DNA from: Uloborus plumipes
Lineage: Eukaryota; Arthropoda; Arachnida; Araneae; Uloboridae
Assembly: GCA_038373865.1 (NCBI GenBank)
Contig: JAXGGA010000498.1
Span: forward strand, 124,001 to 188,000
DNA: 64,000 bases
Direction of reading: 5' to 3'
The position numbers and the translations under genes were made by a program. Positions 21,446 through 32,303 of the stretch are shown here, in pieces; positions within the stretch are counted from its first letter, which is position 1, and each line of letters begins with the position of its first letter. The notes beneath the pieces are model-generated. The model was given only the letters and a program-made list of their open reading frames with translations. It did not search any database and had not been told where the DNA came from.

Positions 21446-22860
21446 ATTTTAACCTCTTCACTTTGACATGACAACGTCTTACTCAGACGGTAATAAAAAC
21501 AAAACTAAACTACGTAGTCGGTCGAAAGAGCGTACCATCATCACTTTAGAAGGTAAATATACACTTATCTATCTGAGCTTTAGGCAGGAATTTCTACTTT
21601 AGAATTTTGAAAATGCAAATTTACTTTAAAAACACTGAAAATTTAAGTATCATTAATATTTTAAAACACATTAGTGCTTAGGTACGTAACGGTAGTAAAT
21701 ATTCCATGCTTGAGCTTACTATTCATTATTCATACCCTTAACGGATAGCGCTTAAAGAGGTCATTCATCATTTGTAAGCAAACATCGTCATTTAGTGGCG
21801 TAAAGTACGCCATGCCATTAACTGAATCTACCTTTTGACGAGAAAACGAGTTGCCTTGCTTCTTGGTCATAAACAATTCTAAGTTACATTACCGGGTTTC
21901 AAATAAATTTCGCGCTTATTCATAACGTGATATTCAGACGAAGGCGTAATTCTTATATTTAATGGAAATTACAGGGAATTTATAAGATTGTCTTCTGGCA
22001 CGTAACCTCAAACAGTTGGAGAGATGGAAATCTTGCTTTTGCCATGGTTTTAAATATTATAGCTCTTAATCTGTTACTTTAAATTTAAATGAGATGATGC
22101 ACTACATAAAATATGAGGCGTTTCGAATCAAAAGCATCTCAATCCATGTATTTTCAAAAGCGTTTCTTTTATACTTAGTTACTTCTTTTTCGATAGTAAC
22201 GTAATATATATCGATTTGGAATTCAGTCCTCTAAATACTTTTAAATTCATAGCCAAAAACGTATTTTACTTTAAAACCAGGGCAATCTATACCTTTACCC
22301 CTATCGGCACTCTAAACATGAACAGGTAACATTGGTGACATTTTTATAATAAGTTTTATAATAATCTAAACAAAATGAACTGAAACGAGAGAAAAAATGT
22401 AGAATACAATAAAGTTTGTATGCTGACGTTTTCATAAGCAATCATTCTAATGGACATTCAACCGATCGGGGTAATTTTCTCATTTTCGTTTGCCGTTGGA
22501 TAAAAATCATGATCACCAATACCTTTCCTTTTTAGGTTTTAATTTATATTATCCACATGTGATCTTCCAATAAAAAATAGCATACTTTGGTGGTATATTT
22601 TTCCCAAAAAAATCCCTATCTAGTAACTCAGAATATTATTGAGGGCGTAATGTTGCTTAAATTTAAATAATACAACTCTAAACTACTAATACAACTATTA
22701 ATAATATATAAGAGGAGGGGGTCCTCTCACGTAAATGTAAGCAAAATAAGGGATTTATTTTTTAACCGAACATTAATAACCAACTAATACATCATGGATA
22801 CTAACTTGACGAGAAACAGCTCTTCAAATCGCTCTATAGTGATAACAAAACATCACCTTT
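21446..22860. other. Unannotated interval
   Basis: No gene or element recognised in 1.4 kb of AT-rich DNA. Confidence 0.55.
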
Positions 22861-22864
22861 TCTT

Positions 22865-23260
22865 CCAACTTTATTTGACATTTTATAAATCTACGCGATT
22901 CACAATTCGAAACTTTAATGTTAAATTCACAATAAATAAAATCAATGCAATGAAATTAGAAACACATACGGCAAATAATTCGTGTTAATTAAATATAGAT
23001 TTATTATATATCACCGATTAATTGAGCTGAATGGAAAATACTGTAATTAGGATGTACACTAGTAGAAAGCAACAACGCTTCTATTCGTTTTTTTTGGTGA
23101 CTACAAAAAGAAAAAAAAACTTTTTTGTCAACTTTATTTGACATTTTTTAAACCTACGCAACTCAATCCAATGGTCGGATGTTAAGTTCACAATAAAGAA
23201 AATCAATGCCGAATAATTAGACACACACAAGCAAAGTATTCGAGTTGAATAAGCATAGGA
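22865..23260. repeat. Diverged direct duplication, ~130 bp, offset ~260 bp
   Basis: The region 22868-22998 resembles 23128-23260. Shared anchors are ACTTTATTTGACATTTT, TTCACAATAAA, AAATCAATGC and the decayed CAAATAATTCGTGTT / CAAAGTATTCGAGTT. No coding content; the 64-codon frame at 22794 is not preserved in the second copy. Confidence 0.7.
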
Positions 23261-24935
23261 GATCCTAACCGACGAATTGCGCTGAATCTAAACAAGCTAA
23301 GCGACCAATTTTGCTGAAATTGGAAAGGACGATACGCTTTAACTGACTAATCGAGCTTACGATCACTGTAAAGGAGCTCGGAGCTCTGCTTTGTTGGCCG
23401 CAAGCTAAAGACTATAATCATCAACAGCACCGTGCACACAATCAATATAAGTTGTACGAAAGGCATTTCTTAGAAAGCTCGGAGCACTTGTTTATAATGC
23501 ATGAGGGAATCCCCGCTTTGTACTGCTTCGTTTTGTCTTTTACTCTGAAACCTTCCGTTTAATGTTCCTTCAAAGCAAACTAGAGGGTTATTGTTTTAGG
23601 GCTGTGGTTTAAAGGAGAGGGGAGGCTTTTATTTTTGTAGATACTACCATTTCGGAAAGAGGCTTTAGATAGAAAAGAAGGAAATGGACCAACAAAGCAG
23701 ATTAAAAGAATTTTGTTCGGTGTTTGTTTGTTCTTAAAATACTCTTTACGAAAGCTATTTTGGAAGAAAATGTACATTTTTGTCAACTGTTTTATGCATG
23801 AACACGTTTTAATGCAATATGGCATTAATTTCGATTGCAATTGTGTTAGTCTTTCAGTTAAATAGAGAACAAAGATACAAATATTAACTGTTTTAGTGTT
23901 GATCTATTTTTCTCTGTACAGTAAAAAGGTGTTTTACGTCAAAACACAAAAAATCAGATGAGTAATTATAAGCCTTGTAACGCTTGATTTGTTCTTATTC
24001 AAAGAGTTATTGAATTAGTTTGAAAAATGCTTATTTTGTACTTAAAATGAAATAGGCATATTTGTACACTAATTCTCTAATACGTCGAACTTTGAACAAA
24101 ACCCGTATGCTCTGACAACTTGTTCTTGTATATAAACTATAGTTTACAATGATAGTTAAATTAAATTCATTCATATATATTATCATTAATCTCTTTTGAC
24201 GAAGAATTTTAATGAAAACTGGCATGTAAAAGCATTCATAAATTACCAATCAAACTTACATTTTTCAGCTTTTCTTAACGTGGAATCTTTGATAAAAATT
24301 TAATAAAAGCTAACAGTTCAAAAGCTGATTATGTATGACAAAAATACGAAGTGCAGGAATCGAAAAGGTTATTGTAATTTGCAATTAATGAATTTACAAA
24401 GTTCGGATCTATACATTATGCTAAATATGTTTTTCTTTGTTATTATTATTACTGCACTAGAGTTAGGTTTTTAATATTTTTATTTGATTTCTGTGAAACT
24501 ATGAAAGTTTTTCTACATTTTCTTTGTTTAGTGGTAATTACCTACGTTTAAACATTTTCCATTAGGTTCAAATTATTAAAATTTACTGATATCATGGTGG
24601 ATTTTAAAACAGAAAAGATTTCAAGTTTCTTTTTTTTTTTAACATTTTTAACAGTGAGAAAGATGAAGCTATAATGTATGTGAAATGAATTAATATGTTG
24701 TATAAACTGAGGACTTTATTTGTAACTACGTTTCTTTTATGCCTAAAGTTATCCATGCAGTTTTTTTTCATTATCTAACTATTTAGATAAAATACAAACT
24801 GTAGTATAGAAAACATTTCCTAACTATAATCTAAATGAAGAAAAGTAGTACTTCTTATTTTATTACAGAAATATTCATTTCTGTAACAAAAGTATTGAAG
24901 CACATTATTATCAACTATCCGAATGAGAGCAGTAT
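23261..24935. other. Unannotated interval
   Basis: No supported gene. Minus-strand frames at 23580-23840 and 24031-24249 show no motif and are AT-driven. Confidence 0.55.
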
Positions 24936-25118
24936 TTAAGCCTCGTGGGTTCCTTGGGGTCATATGTGACCCCAATGCAATTTCTGTTTAATATATCTTG
25001 TTAATCAACCATTTGTTTTTAATGGCATTTTGTGGCTTTTATTCTTCTAGTTTTCTATTCAAAATAATGCTATTATTGTGTTGTTTTTTTCTCGAATTGC
25101 ATTTTTTGCCCACAAGAT

Positions 25119-25309
25119 CCTTGGGGTCACTTCCCCAGAATGCCAAAAAAAGAGGACGTTGCAACTTTTGTCCAAGAGAACTGGACAGAAAATGCATCGA
25201 AAAATGTCATGAGTGTTTGAAATTCACTTGCAAAAAATCATGTTTTTTCAGTTCTGTAACAGTTGTAAATAAATCTACAGTTATTGTAAGTTTTGCTCTA
25301 AAATTTTAA
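25119..25309 (+). pseudogene. piggyBac transposase C-terminal Cys-rich finger
   Basis: The end of an open frame (24998-25309) reads KKRGRCNFCPRELDRKCIEK followed by CHECLKFTCKKSC. This CxxC...CxxC...C arrangement with a basic lead matches the RING/PHD-like Cys-rich domain that ends piggyBac transposases and binds the element's terminal repeats. The residues before about 25119 (hydrophobic, starting MLINHLF) are translation of terminal and deleted sequence rather than transposase. The catalytic DDD core is absent. Its position inside a TTAA-flanked element supports the assignment. Confidence 0.75.
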
Positions 25310-25416
25310 TTTTTAATGCATTAACTAAATTTTACTTTGATTGCGTCTTTCTATTTTTTTAACATAAAAAAGTGTGGGAACTTAAATAATGCATGTAACA
25401 TTCAATAATCATAATA

Positions 25417-26840
25417 CACTGGCGGAAAAAAAATCCCAACACCAGGAAAGACTTGTGTTAGACAAATGAAATTTGGTAGGCGTGTTTATACAACTGAAAG
25501 ATGACATCGATTGGAATTTTGCGCTGCGCATAGGTGTGGCGCAGCCGGCGTCACTCGGAACATGCAAATAAGGCTCGTTTTAAAAGCGTGTTGTGAAGCT
25601 CGTGAGTATTATTTTTCCGTGAAATTTGAGGAATTGCGTTCATGTTAGCCAGGATTGCCTTTAAAAAGACGAAGAAGCCATTATCAACAGCTCACCGAGT
25701 TTAAACGAGGTTGTGCAATTTGGCTACAAAAAGGTGGATTTTCATTTCGCGATATTGCAGAAAGACTTCGGGGAGGATGTTTCCTCCATGCATGATTATT
25801 GGAAACTATGGTCAAGGGATGGTACTACCTCAAGAATATCGAGTTCCGAGCTGCCACGTGGCACGACTGAGAAGGAAGATCGCCGAATCTTGCGTACGGC
25901 TGTGGCGCATCGTACCGCATCTGCGGCTGACATTCGAGCTGCAGTTGGTACCGTCGTGACCCAAGGAACGGTAAGAAAATGTTTACTTCAAGGACAGCCT
26001 CGAGCCAGGCAGCCTGTAGCCGGTATTCCATTGACTGCAAACCATTGCCGTTTCTGACGGCAGTGGTGCCAAGACAGAGCTCACTGGAGGTCGGAGTGGA
26101 GATCTGTTGTAATTTTTGATGAAAACAGATTCTGCCTTATTGCCAGTGGTGGCTGTATATTGGTCAGAAGGAGGCCAGGGGACCGCCTGCATCCAAGCGG
26201 TCTACGGCCTAGACACACGGGACCCACACCTGGAGTCATGGTCTCTGGAGCAATTTCCTACGACAGCAGGGGCACTCTTGTGGTTATCCCAAACTCACTG
26301 AGTGAAAATTTGTCGTCAGTCTGGTAATTTAACCAGTAGTACAGCCCTTCATGAGTAGCATTCAAGGGGGAGTTTTCCAACAGGATAACGCTCGCCCTCA
26401 CATCGCTGCTGTAACGCAATGTGCTCTACAGACTGCTGACATGTTACCATGACCTGCAAAATCACCAGGTCTGTCTCCAATTGATAACGTATGGGATATC
26501 ATTGGACGGCACCTCGAGCATCATCCACAGTCAGCAATGACGGTCCTAGTATTGACACAACAAGTGCAACAAGCATGGCACTTCATACCACAAAGTGACA
26601 TTCGGCACCTGTATGACATAATGCATGCACGCTTGGAGGCTTGCCTTCAAAATTCTGGAGGTTACACCCTCTATTAAATTAACATAATTTCACATTTGCA
26701 CAGCATTTTCTTGAGCTTAAATTAGCCAGTGATCTTGTACATTTAATCAGTTAAACATGTTAACTAGACAATTGCATTACCAGAATTTCATTATTCTACA
26801 GAAATTTTTTCTTGGTATTGGGATTTTTTTCCCGCCAGTG
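25417..26840 (+). mobile_element. Tc1-like element, full length but inactive (1424 bp)
   Basis: The ends CACTGGCGGAAAAAAAATCC and, in reverse complement, CACTGGCGGGAAAAAAATCC are flanked by TA (25415-25416, 26841-26842), the Tc1/mariner target. It contains a single degenerate transposase frame and inserted into the piggyBac remnant. Confidence 0.92.
25641..26677 (+). pseudogene. Tc1-like transposase, multiply frameshifted
   Basis: Reading through frames gives the order of a ~340-residue Tc1 transposase. It runs from a helix-turn-helix region (QLTEFKRGCAIWLQKGGFSF), through WSRDGTTSR, PRGTTEKEDRRILRTAVAHR (second HTH linker) and VVIFDENRFC (first catalytic Asp), to GGVFQQDNARPH (second Asp), SPGLSPIDNVWD and a C-terminus YDIMHARLEACLQNSGGYTL ending at 26677. 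At the third catalytic site the usual PIE is PID, a conservative Glu to Asp change, and SPD has become SPG. There are several frameshifts and in-frame stops, so no functional protein. The lineage is one I associate with spiders (inference from memory). Confidence 0.88.
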
Positions 26841-27022
26841 TATTTACGAAGAATAAGAAAAATGTGCATTTTATATTAATGTTTTTTTTGCATATGTAGG
26901 CAGCCTTATCGATAGAAAAAGCTATCATTAATGTATGAGTTGAACTACACAAACATATCATTTTCTTAGAGTTTCTAACTAGTATCATTAAATGTATGTA
27001 AAACATCTTCGCATTTTAATAA
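26841..27022. repeat. Segment with an inverted copy 5 kb away
   Basis: This stretch between the two Tc1 pieces (TATTTACGAAGAATAAG ... CTTCGCATTTTAATAA) matches the reverse complement of 32118-32303 with a few differences; shared text includes GTTTCTAACTAGTATCATTA. It is not coding. Whether it is part of the piggyBac body or another repeat family is unclear. Confidence 0.8.
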
Positions 27023-27480
27023 GATAACGCTCGCCCTCACATCGCTGCTGTAACGCAATGTGCTCTACAGAGTGCTGACATGTTACCATGTCCTGCAAAA
27101 TCATTAGTTCTGTCTCCAATTGATAACGTATGGGATATCATTGGACGGCACCTCGAGCATCATCCACAGTCAGCAATGACGGTCCTAGTATTGACACAAC
27201 AAGTGTAACAAACATGGCACTCCATACCACAAAGTGACATTCGGCACCTGTATGACATAATGCATGCACGCTTGCAGGCTTGCCTTCAAAATTTTGGCGG
27301 TTACACCCTCTATAAAATTAACATAATTTCACATTTGCACAGCATTTTCTTGAGCTAAAATTAGCCAGTAATCTTGTACATTTAATCAATTAAACATGTT
27401 AACTAGATAATTGCATTACCCAAATTTCATTACTCTACAGTAATTTTTTCTTGGTGTTGGGATTTTTTTTTCCGCCAGTG
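27023..27480 (+). mobile_element. 5'-truncated Tc1 copy
   Basis: It matches 26394-26840 almost base for base, starting at GATAACGCTCGCCCTCACAT and ending at the same terminal CCGCCAGTG followed by TA. It encodes the last third of the transposase, including the same unusual PIDNVWD and HLEHHPQSAM. The shared changes mean either a local duplication or two insertions from one subfamily. There is no left terminal repeat. Confidence 0.88.
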
Positions 27481-27566
27481 TAAATTAATTAAAGGAAGCA
27501 TTGGGGTCGTTTATGACCCCAAGGGTCTTGAGTGTGACTGAAATGGGAGGGACCCACGAGGGTTAA

Positions 27567-28760
27567 AGACACTTTTTGTAGTTGTACCATATAAATAAAA
27601 ATGTAACAACGATCAACGATGTCAGTCTTTAAATATGACTTGACGTAACCTATATTCACGGGTCTCAAATTTTCAAATGTGCATGTTTTCAATGTTTCTC
27701 GTCAGTAGTTATATACTTTAAGTCCACAAATTCTGTAACTCAACGTATACTGATCAATATATTGCTGGTAAATTTAGTATGATTTACTTCAAAGAAAGTG
27801 TTTGTTGTGCTTAAAAAAGTATAACATAAATGTATTTCAGTTACTTTAGAGCTCATCAATTATTATACGAATACGGCTTTACGAAAAGAACACTGTTTTA
27901 GATGTTAACTGAAATAACTTCCGTGAAAATTTGTCTCTAATGTTTAAGTTAAAATTTTGACAACTGACGGCATGCACATATACCATTAATAATTTAAATA
28001 TTTTTCTAGACAAATACCCGAAAAGTGTTTCTAACGTTAAGTGAAAGAAAAATTATTTTAAAGTATATTTTAATCTGATATCTACACTGAGTGCTATCAT
28101 TCTTCATAGATAAATCCCTTAAAGAGAAAACAGATTATTAAAACGTGAAGTATTATCGCATAGTTTAAATTCGCGAAAATCCCGAGAAATCAACGTCTTT
28201 ATTACAAAATACCTCAGATTTGAACAATGGGCCTGAAATCTCATGCTGTACGCTTCCCTAAATCTAAGCACTTCGTGCAAATTCCCCCAAAGCGTTTGCA
28301 TAATGTGACACATAATCACCATAGCCTCGACTATTGTCAACCCTTTATACCGCTCGTGGAGCACAGACAGCTATCGTCTTGTGTGGATGGCTCTGACTTT
28401 ATTTGCTTTGTTAAAAGCTTCGCCTCCCTCTTAGAATAGATGTTTTCGCCTACAAGTCAGAAAGGTAATTAGATTAAAGGGTTGAGCTATTGATATTTAT
28501 CAGGATCAGCTCATTCTGTCTATTATTACGGGAGTGAACGGACAATTAACTTTCGCTCTTTGGGACATGATGCATTACGAGATTCTGGGAACTAGTTTCG
28601 GATATTAAACATTTCTCAACAGGAATACTTTGAGATAATAAGTATTTCAAGTTGTCATATTTTTGACTATGATAGATGAGTGGATAAAAATATTAATATT
28701 TATTTATTTATTTTAAGGTATTGCGCACTACAGACAAGTCCAATTACAGTGGAAAGTATA
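27567..28760. other. Interval with a slightly GC-richer patch at 28120-28440
   Basis: No gene is assigned. The patch 28120-28440 holds overlapping open frames on both strands (81 codons minus, 70 codons plus) with less AT-driven composition; the minus frame includes EAMVIMCHIMQTLWGNLHEV. I recognise neither, and an unannotated exon cannot be excluded. Confidence 0.4.
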
Positions 28761-28764
28761 ACAA

Positions 28765-29025
28765 AAACAATAAAAACAATTTATACATTCAAAATATTGA
28801 AACATAGACTTAAAATAATTAAAAGGCATGTTAAAAATAGCTGAAACACGACAAGGAGATAATTTTTTTTAAATTTTAAAAGACAACAAACGAATTAAAC
28901 AAATTACAAATTTAAAATATTATAACAAATAGACTTAAACATATTAAAAGATATATTAAAAATGTCCAAAACGTGACAATGAGAGTTAAAAAGTTTGTAA
29001 AATTTAAAAAGGCAAAAATTATCAA
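28765..29025. repeat. Diverged tandem duplication, ~125 bp units
   Basis: The units at about 28765-28895 and 28896-29025 share ATAGACTTAAA, TTAAAAG, TTAAAAAT, ACGACAA/ACGTGACAA and AAATTTTAAAA / AAATTTAAAAA in the same order. They are A-rich and non-coding. Confidence 0.6.
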
Positions 29026-29073
29026 CATAATTAAACTTTGTAAAAATATATACAAAGTATATTTTATATATAT

Positions 29074-29122
29074 CGTCACATTATATATAAAATATTTTAT
29101 ATATTTTATATATAATATGACG
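29074..29122. repeat. 49 bp near-perfect palindrome
   Basis: CGTCACATTATATATAAAAT pairs with ATTTTATATATAATATGACG across a short central ATTTTATAT, with a one-base imperfection. It could form a cruciform. No flanking duplication was noted. Confidence 0.75.
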
Positions 29123-32117
29123 TAATATATTGCAGCAATCTTAAAACTAGAATTATATTCATGAGTTGTTTTTCGTTTTTTTTTACATCCCATACATTAC
29201 GTTTTCTGAAATGGACAGCGTGTATCGCTATCAAGTAGTTTTTGAATTTACAAATAAATAAATGCCGGTAATGTTTTAGATATAATTTAGATTTTTAACG
29301 TATTTTCTGTATTTTGTGGAAATACACTTTTTAGAAGAAACTATAGAGTATTTTTCTGCAGAAAGCATCTTAACTAGGATGATTATATTATAATTTTGAA
29401 AAAAAAAAATCTTACTCGAATTTGAAAAAAAGAAACGAAGAAAGAAAATCATAACCAGCGTTTACTACTGTAGACATGAGGAATTCATCTTATCAATGAA
29501 AGTTTAGACGAATCACAGACACTAAAGAAATTAGCTACTGCAAATAATTCTACATCTCTTCTATTCACGTGTATTGCAATTCAAATTAATCACCACTAAG
29601 TTTACCAAATATATTACTCTAGAAAAAATACTTAATTTAAATAATGATGAACAAGAAACTCCAGAAATTTTCTACAATAACCTGTCGCAAACGCATCGTA
29701 AAATTTATATGCAATGTTTTCAATTAATAAAAATACTACAGAGAGTTAATTTCTAAAATTTCATTATTTTATTACCTAGCACCGGCAGTATACCATGACC
29801 AAAATGTTTTAGTCATCTTAATAAAGAGTTTTCAATGAGAACATTAGAAAATGCAATGTTATATTATCGCTTTAAGTTTTCTTGACATCTAAAGCGGATA
29901 TTATTGGATAACGAGGATAATGCTGGCTTATCAATATCGTATTATGATTCGATATGAGTTCCGTCTTTTCTCTTTTGTCAATGTAATTGCTTTATTGAAC
30001 AATTTTTATCAGATCACCTTTCTTGCGCAATTTGTGCTTGAAAACAAAGTAAACCAAGTGTGATGTGTTTCAAAACTGTTTCAAGCAGGTCCTTTTGAAA
30101 AGTTATAAGTAAGTAGCATAATCATTCTTAAGCAGTTTTTTCCTTACTTATATTATTGATACATTTAGTAGATTTTAGAGATAAATAATCAATGCTATGT
30201 TTCAAAAATAATTAAGATTTCCAGTATTCCTTTAACTATTCTTTACCTAGTATAGTCTCGCTAACTCTTAGATCGCAATACATTGGTTAATTTTGAAATT
30301 TTTAAGTAAATGATGAAGTCAATGAACAAATATTAAAATATAGGCCTAAGATTGTTTTTTAATGAATGCCGCTCTTACCTAATGATCAGAAGAGTTCACT
30401 CCGTTCAAAAATTTTTTGAACCAGCAAATCATTTGTAAATTATGGTACATTCAACAATTAACATTTTTATTCCTGAGCTGCTGGCCGTATGGTTATGTTT
30501 TCTTTTTTTATATGATGCATCACAAAATTTTGGTTGATTTTGCACTATTGAGCCAATAAATCAGTTTCAAAATAAGGTCCAAACTTACCTCATGTTTTGT
30601 TTTTGTAGTGAATGACTAACAGTTATTTTTATAACCCTTGGCACATCCCTCTAAGTTGGCTCATTCAGTAATTTTGCTGTTGAAAACAACTTAACGCGTG
30701 AATATTGTTTAAGATGTAGTTTTTTTATTTATTTCATTATTAATATTTTTACCATAATTATTCCTCCAAATGCCTCGCCTAGTTATTATTCCCTATTCTT
30801 CTCGTCCGCTGATAGAATATATGAGTTGCGTAAGTTTAGCAATTTTAAAACTATCAAATTTAGTTTCAAATATGGTCAAATGTTAGTAAAACTTATCATT
30901 AGAACAGGTAATGTCTTCTTTATTGACCGTCACTTCACTAATATACTATACGAGAAATGTACGTCGGTTCAAAGTACAATCACATGAATGAAAAGTGCAG
31001 AGCTTTTGTGTAAATGTCAGGTAACTCACGTCAATAATGTCTCTAAATAATAATTGTTTGAATATATAGTTCCTTAATAGCTTCATTAATGCTACATTAT
31101 GTTTTCAAAAACGATTCGATGCGTGGCAAATAATTGATTTTATGCAGTTTTTTTATTAAGCTCACAACTTTATCTAGCTCGTTCTATAATATCTTTTTTA
31201 CAGCCCTGAACTTTTACAGAACACAAAAGAAATAATTTTGAAATATTTAAAAGTTATTAGTAGTTCCATTTGCTGATTTTAAGCATTAACATAGATGATA
31301 AAACACGTTTTTCTACCCACTACTTTCATTTTAGAATAAAAATATGCATCAACCATTAACTTGCCCTTTGGGAATATAATTACTTTTTAATGATGCATTC
31401 TATCAACCCAAAAATAAAGTCCTAAAAATAAGACTTTAATGTATGTTTTTTGTTTGTGTTTTGTTGCATCGTTTTCTTCAAGAAGATGGAATTGTATAAG
31501 GGTTGGAATTAAATTTAATAATATTGATTGCGACAAATTACTATGCGAAATTAAAAAGAAAAAAACATTGTTCTTTATGAATGCATGGGTGTTGTTAGAT
31601 ATGAAATATCTCAATTACAATTTTCATGCTAACTAATTTGTTTGCATTAAACATCCTTAAACAATTGAATTGTAGCAGTAATAGTGGAACAAAGAAGAAA
31701 TCACACTAACAGTTAAAAATTATTTTTTTTCACCACAACTGGACCACGTCCAGTGAGATTATGAGGGTCACTTTTCATATCCTGGCAATCATTTCAGGAT
31801 ATTAACTATTGCTCTTCAATTCTAAAATGTGTCAGTCACTTAATAACAAAGCTTCACTTAACAGAAATTATGATTCCGTAGGATTTTTTTTGGCAGGAAA
31901 AAAGCATTAGTCATCAAGAGTAATTTTAATAGGACTTATTTAGATTTCTTACTTAACTAGTAAGTTTAAAAAATCGAGAGTTGCAAGAAGAAACATGTGA
32001 AGATCAAAAACAATATTTATTTTTGTGCAAATCTTAAAAGAGCAAAAAAATAGAGAGCGTAAACCATTATTCAGTTTTAACTGTCAGAATATCACACTGA
32101 AAAAACTGTATAAAATA
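29123..32117. other. Unannotated interval
   Basis: 3.0 kb of AT-rich DNA with no recognisable gene, RNA gene or transposon end. Short frames (29574-29756, 31387-31614, 31439-31636) are unsupported. Confidence 0.5.
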
Positions 32118-32303
32118 TTATTAAAATGCGAAGATGTTTTACATACATTTAATGATACTAGTTAGAAACTCTAAGAAAATGATATTTTTTGTGTAGTTCA
32201 ACTCATACATTAATGATAGCTTTTTCTTTCGATAAGGCTGCCTACATACGCAAAAAATAACATTAATAGAAAATGCTCATTTTTTTCATTCTTCGTAAAT
32301 ATT
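32118..32303. repeat. Inverted copy of 26841-27022
   Basis: Runs from TTATTAAAATGCGAAGATG to CTTCGTAAATATTTAATG and is the reverse complement of the spacer between the Tc1 copies. No Tc1 or piggyBac end is visible next to it, so this is the uninterrupted version of that segment. Confidence 0.8.

Larger units (their letters stand above)
24940..27562 (+). mobile_element. piggyBac-like element remnant with nested Tc1 insertions
   Basis: TTAA (24936-24939) precedes GCCTCGTGGGTTCC, and TTAA (27563-27566) follows the mirror GGGACCCACGAGGG, giving the TTAA target duplication and inverted termini typical of piggyBac. Just inside each end an internal palindromic motif recurs (TTGGGGTCATATGTGACCCC on the left; GGGGTCGTTTATGACCCC on the right). 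Only the C-terminal zinc-finger part of the transposase remains, close to the left end, so most of the catalytic region was deleted. A Tc1 element (25417-26840) and a truncated Tc1 copy (27023-27480) enlarge it. Confidence 0.8.

Noticed and set aside
24998..25118. N-terminal hydrophobic part of the 103-codon frame as a membrane protein
   Set aside because: Only the C-terminal Cys-rich part matches piggyBac; the hydrophobic start is translation of terminal-region DNA after the deletion.
28119..28439. Host exon in a GC-richer patch
   Set aside because: Both strands are open, no motif is recognised and no convincing splice sites were found; kept only as a note in the interval entry.
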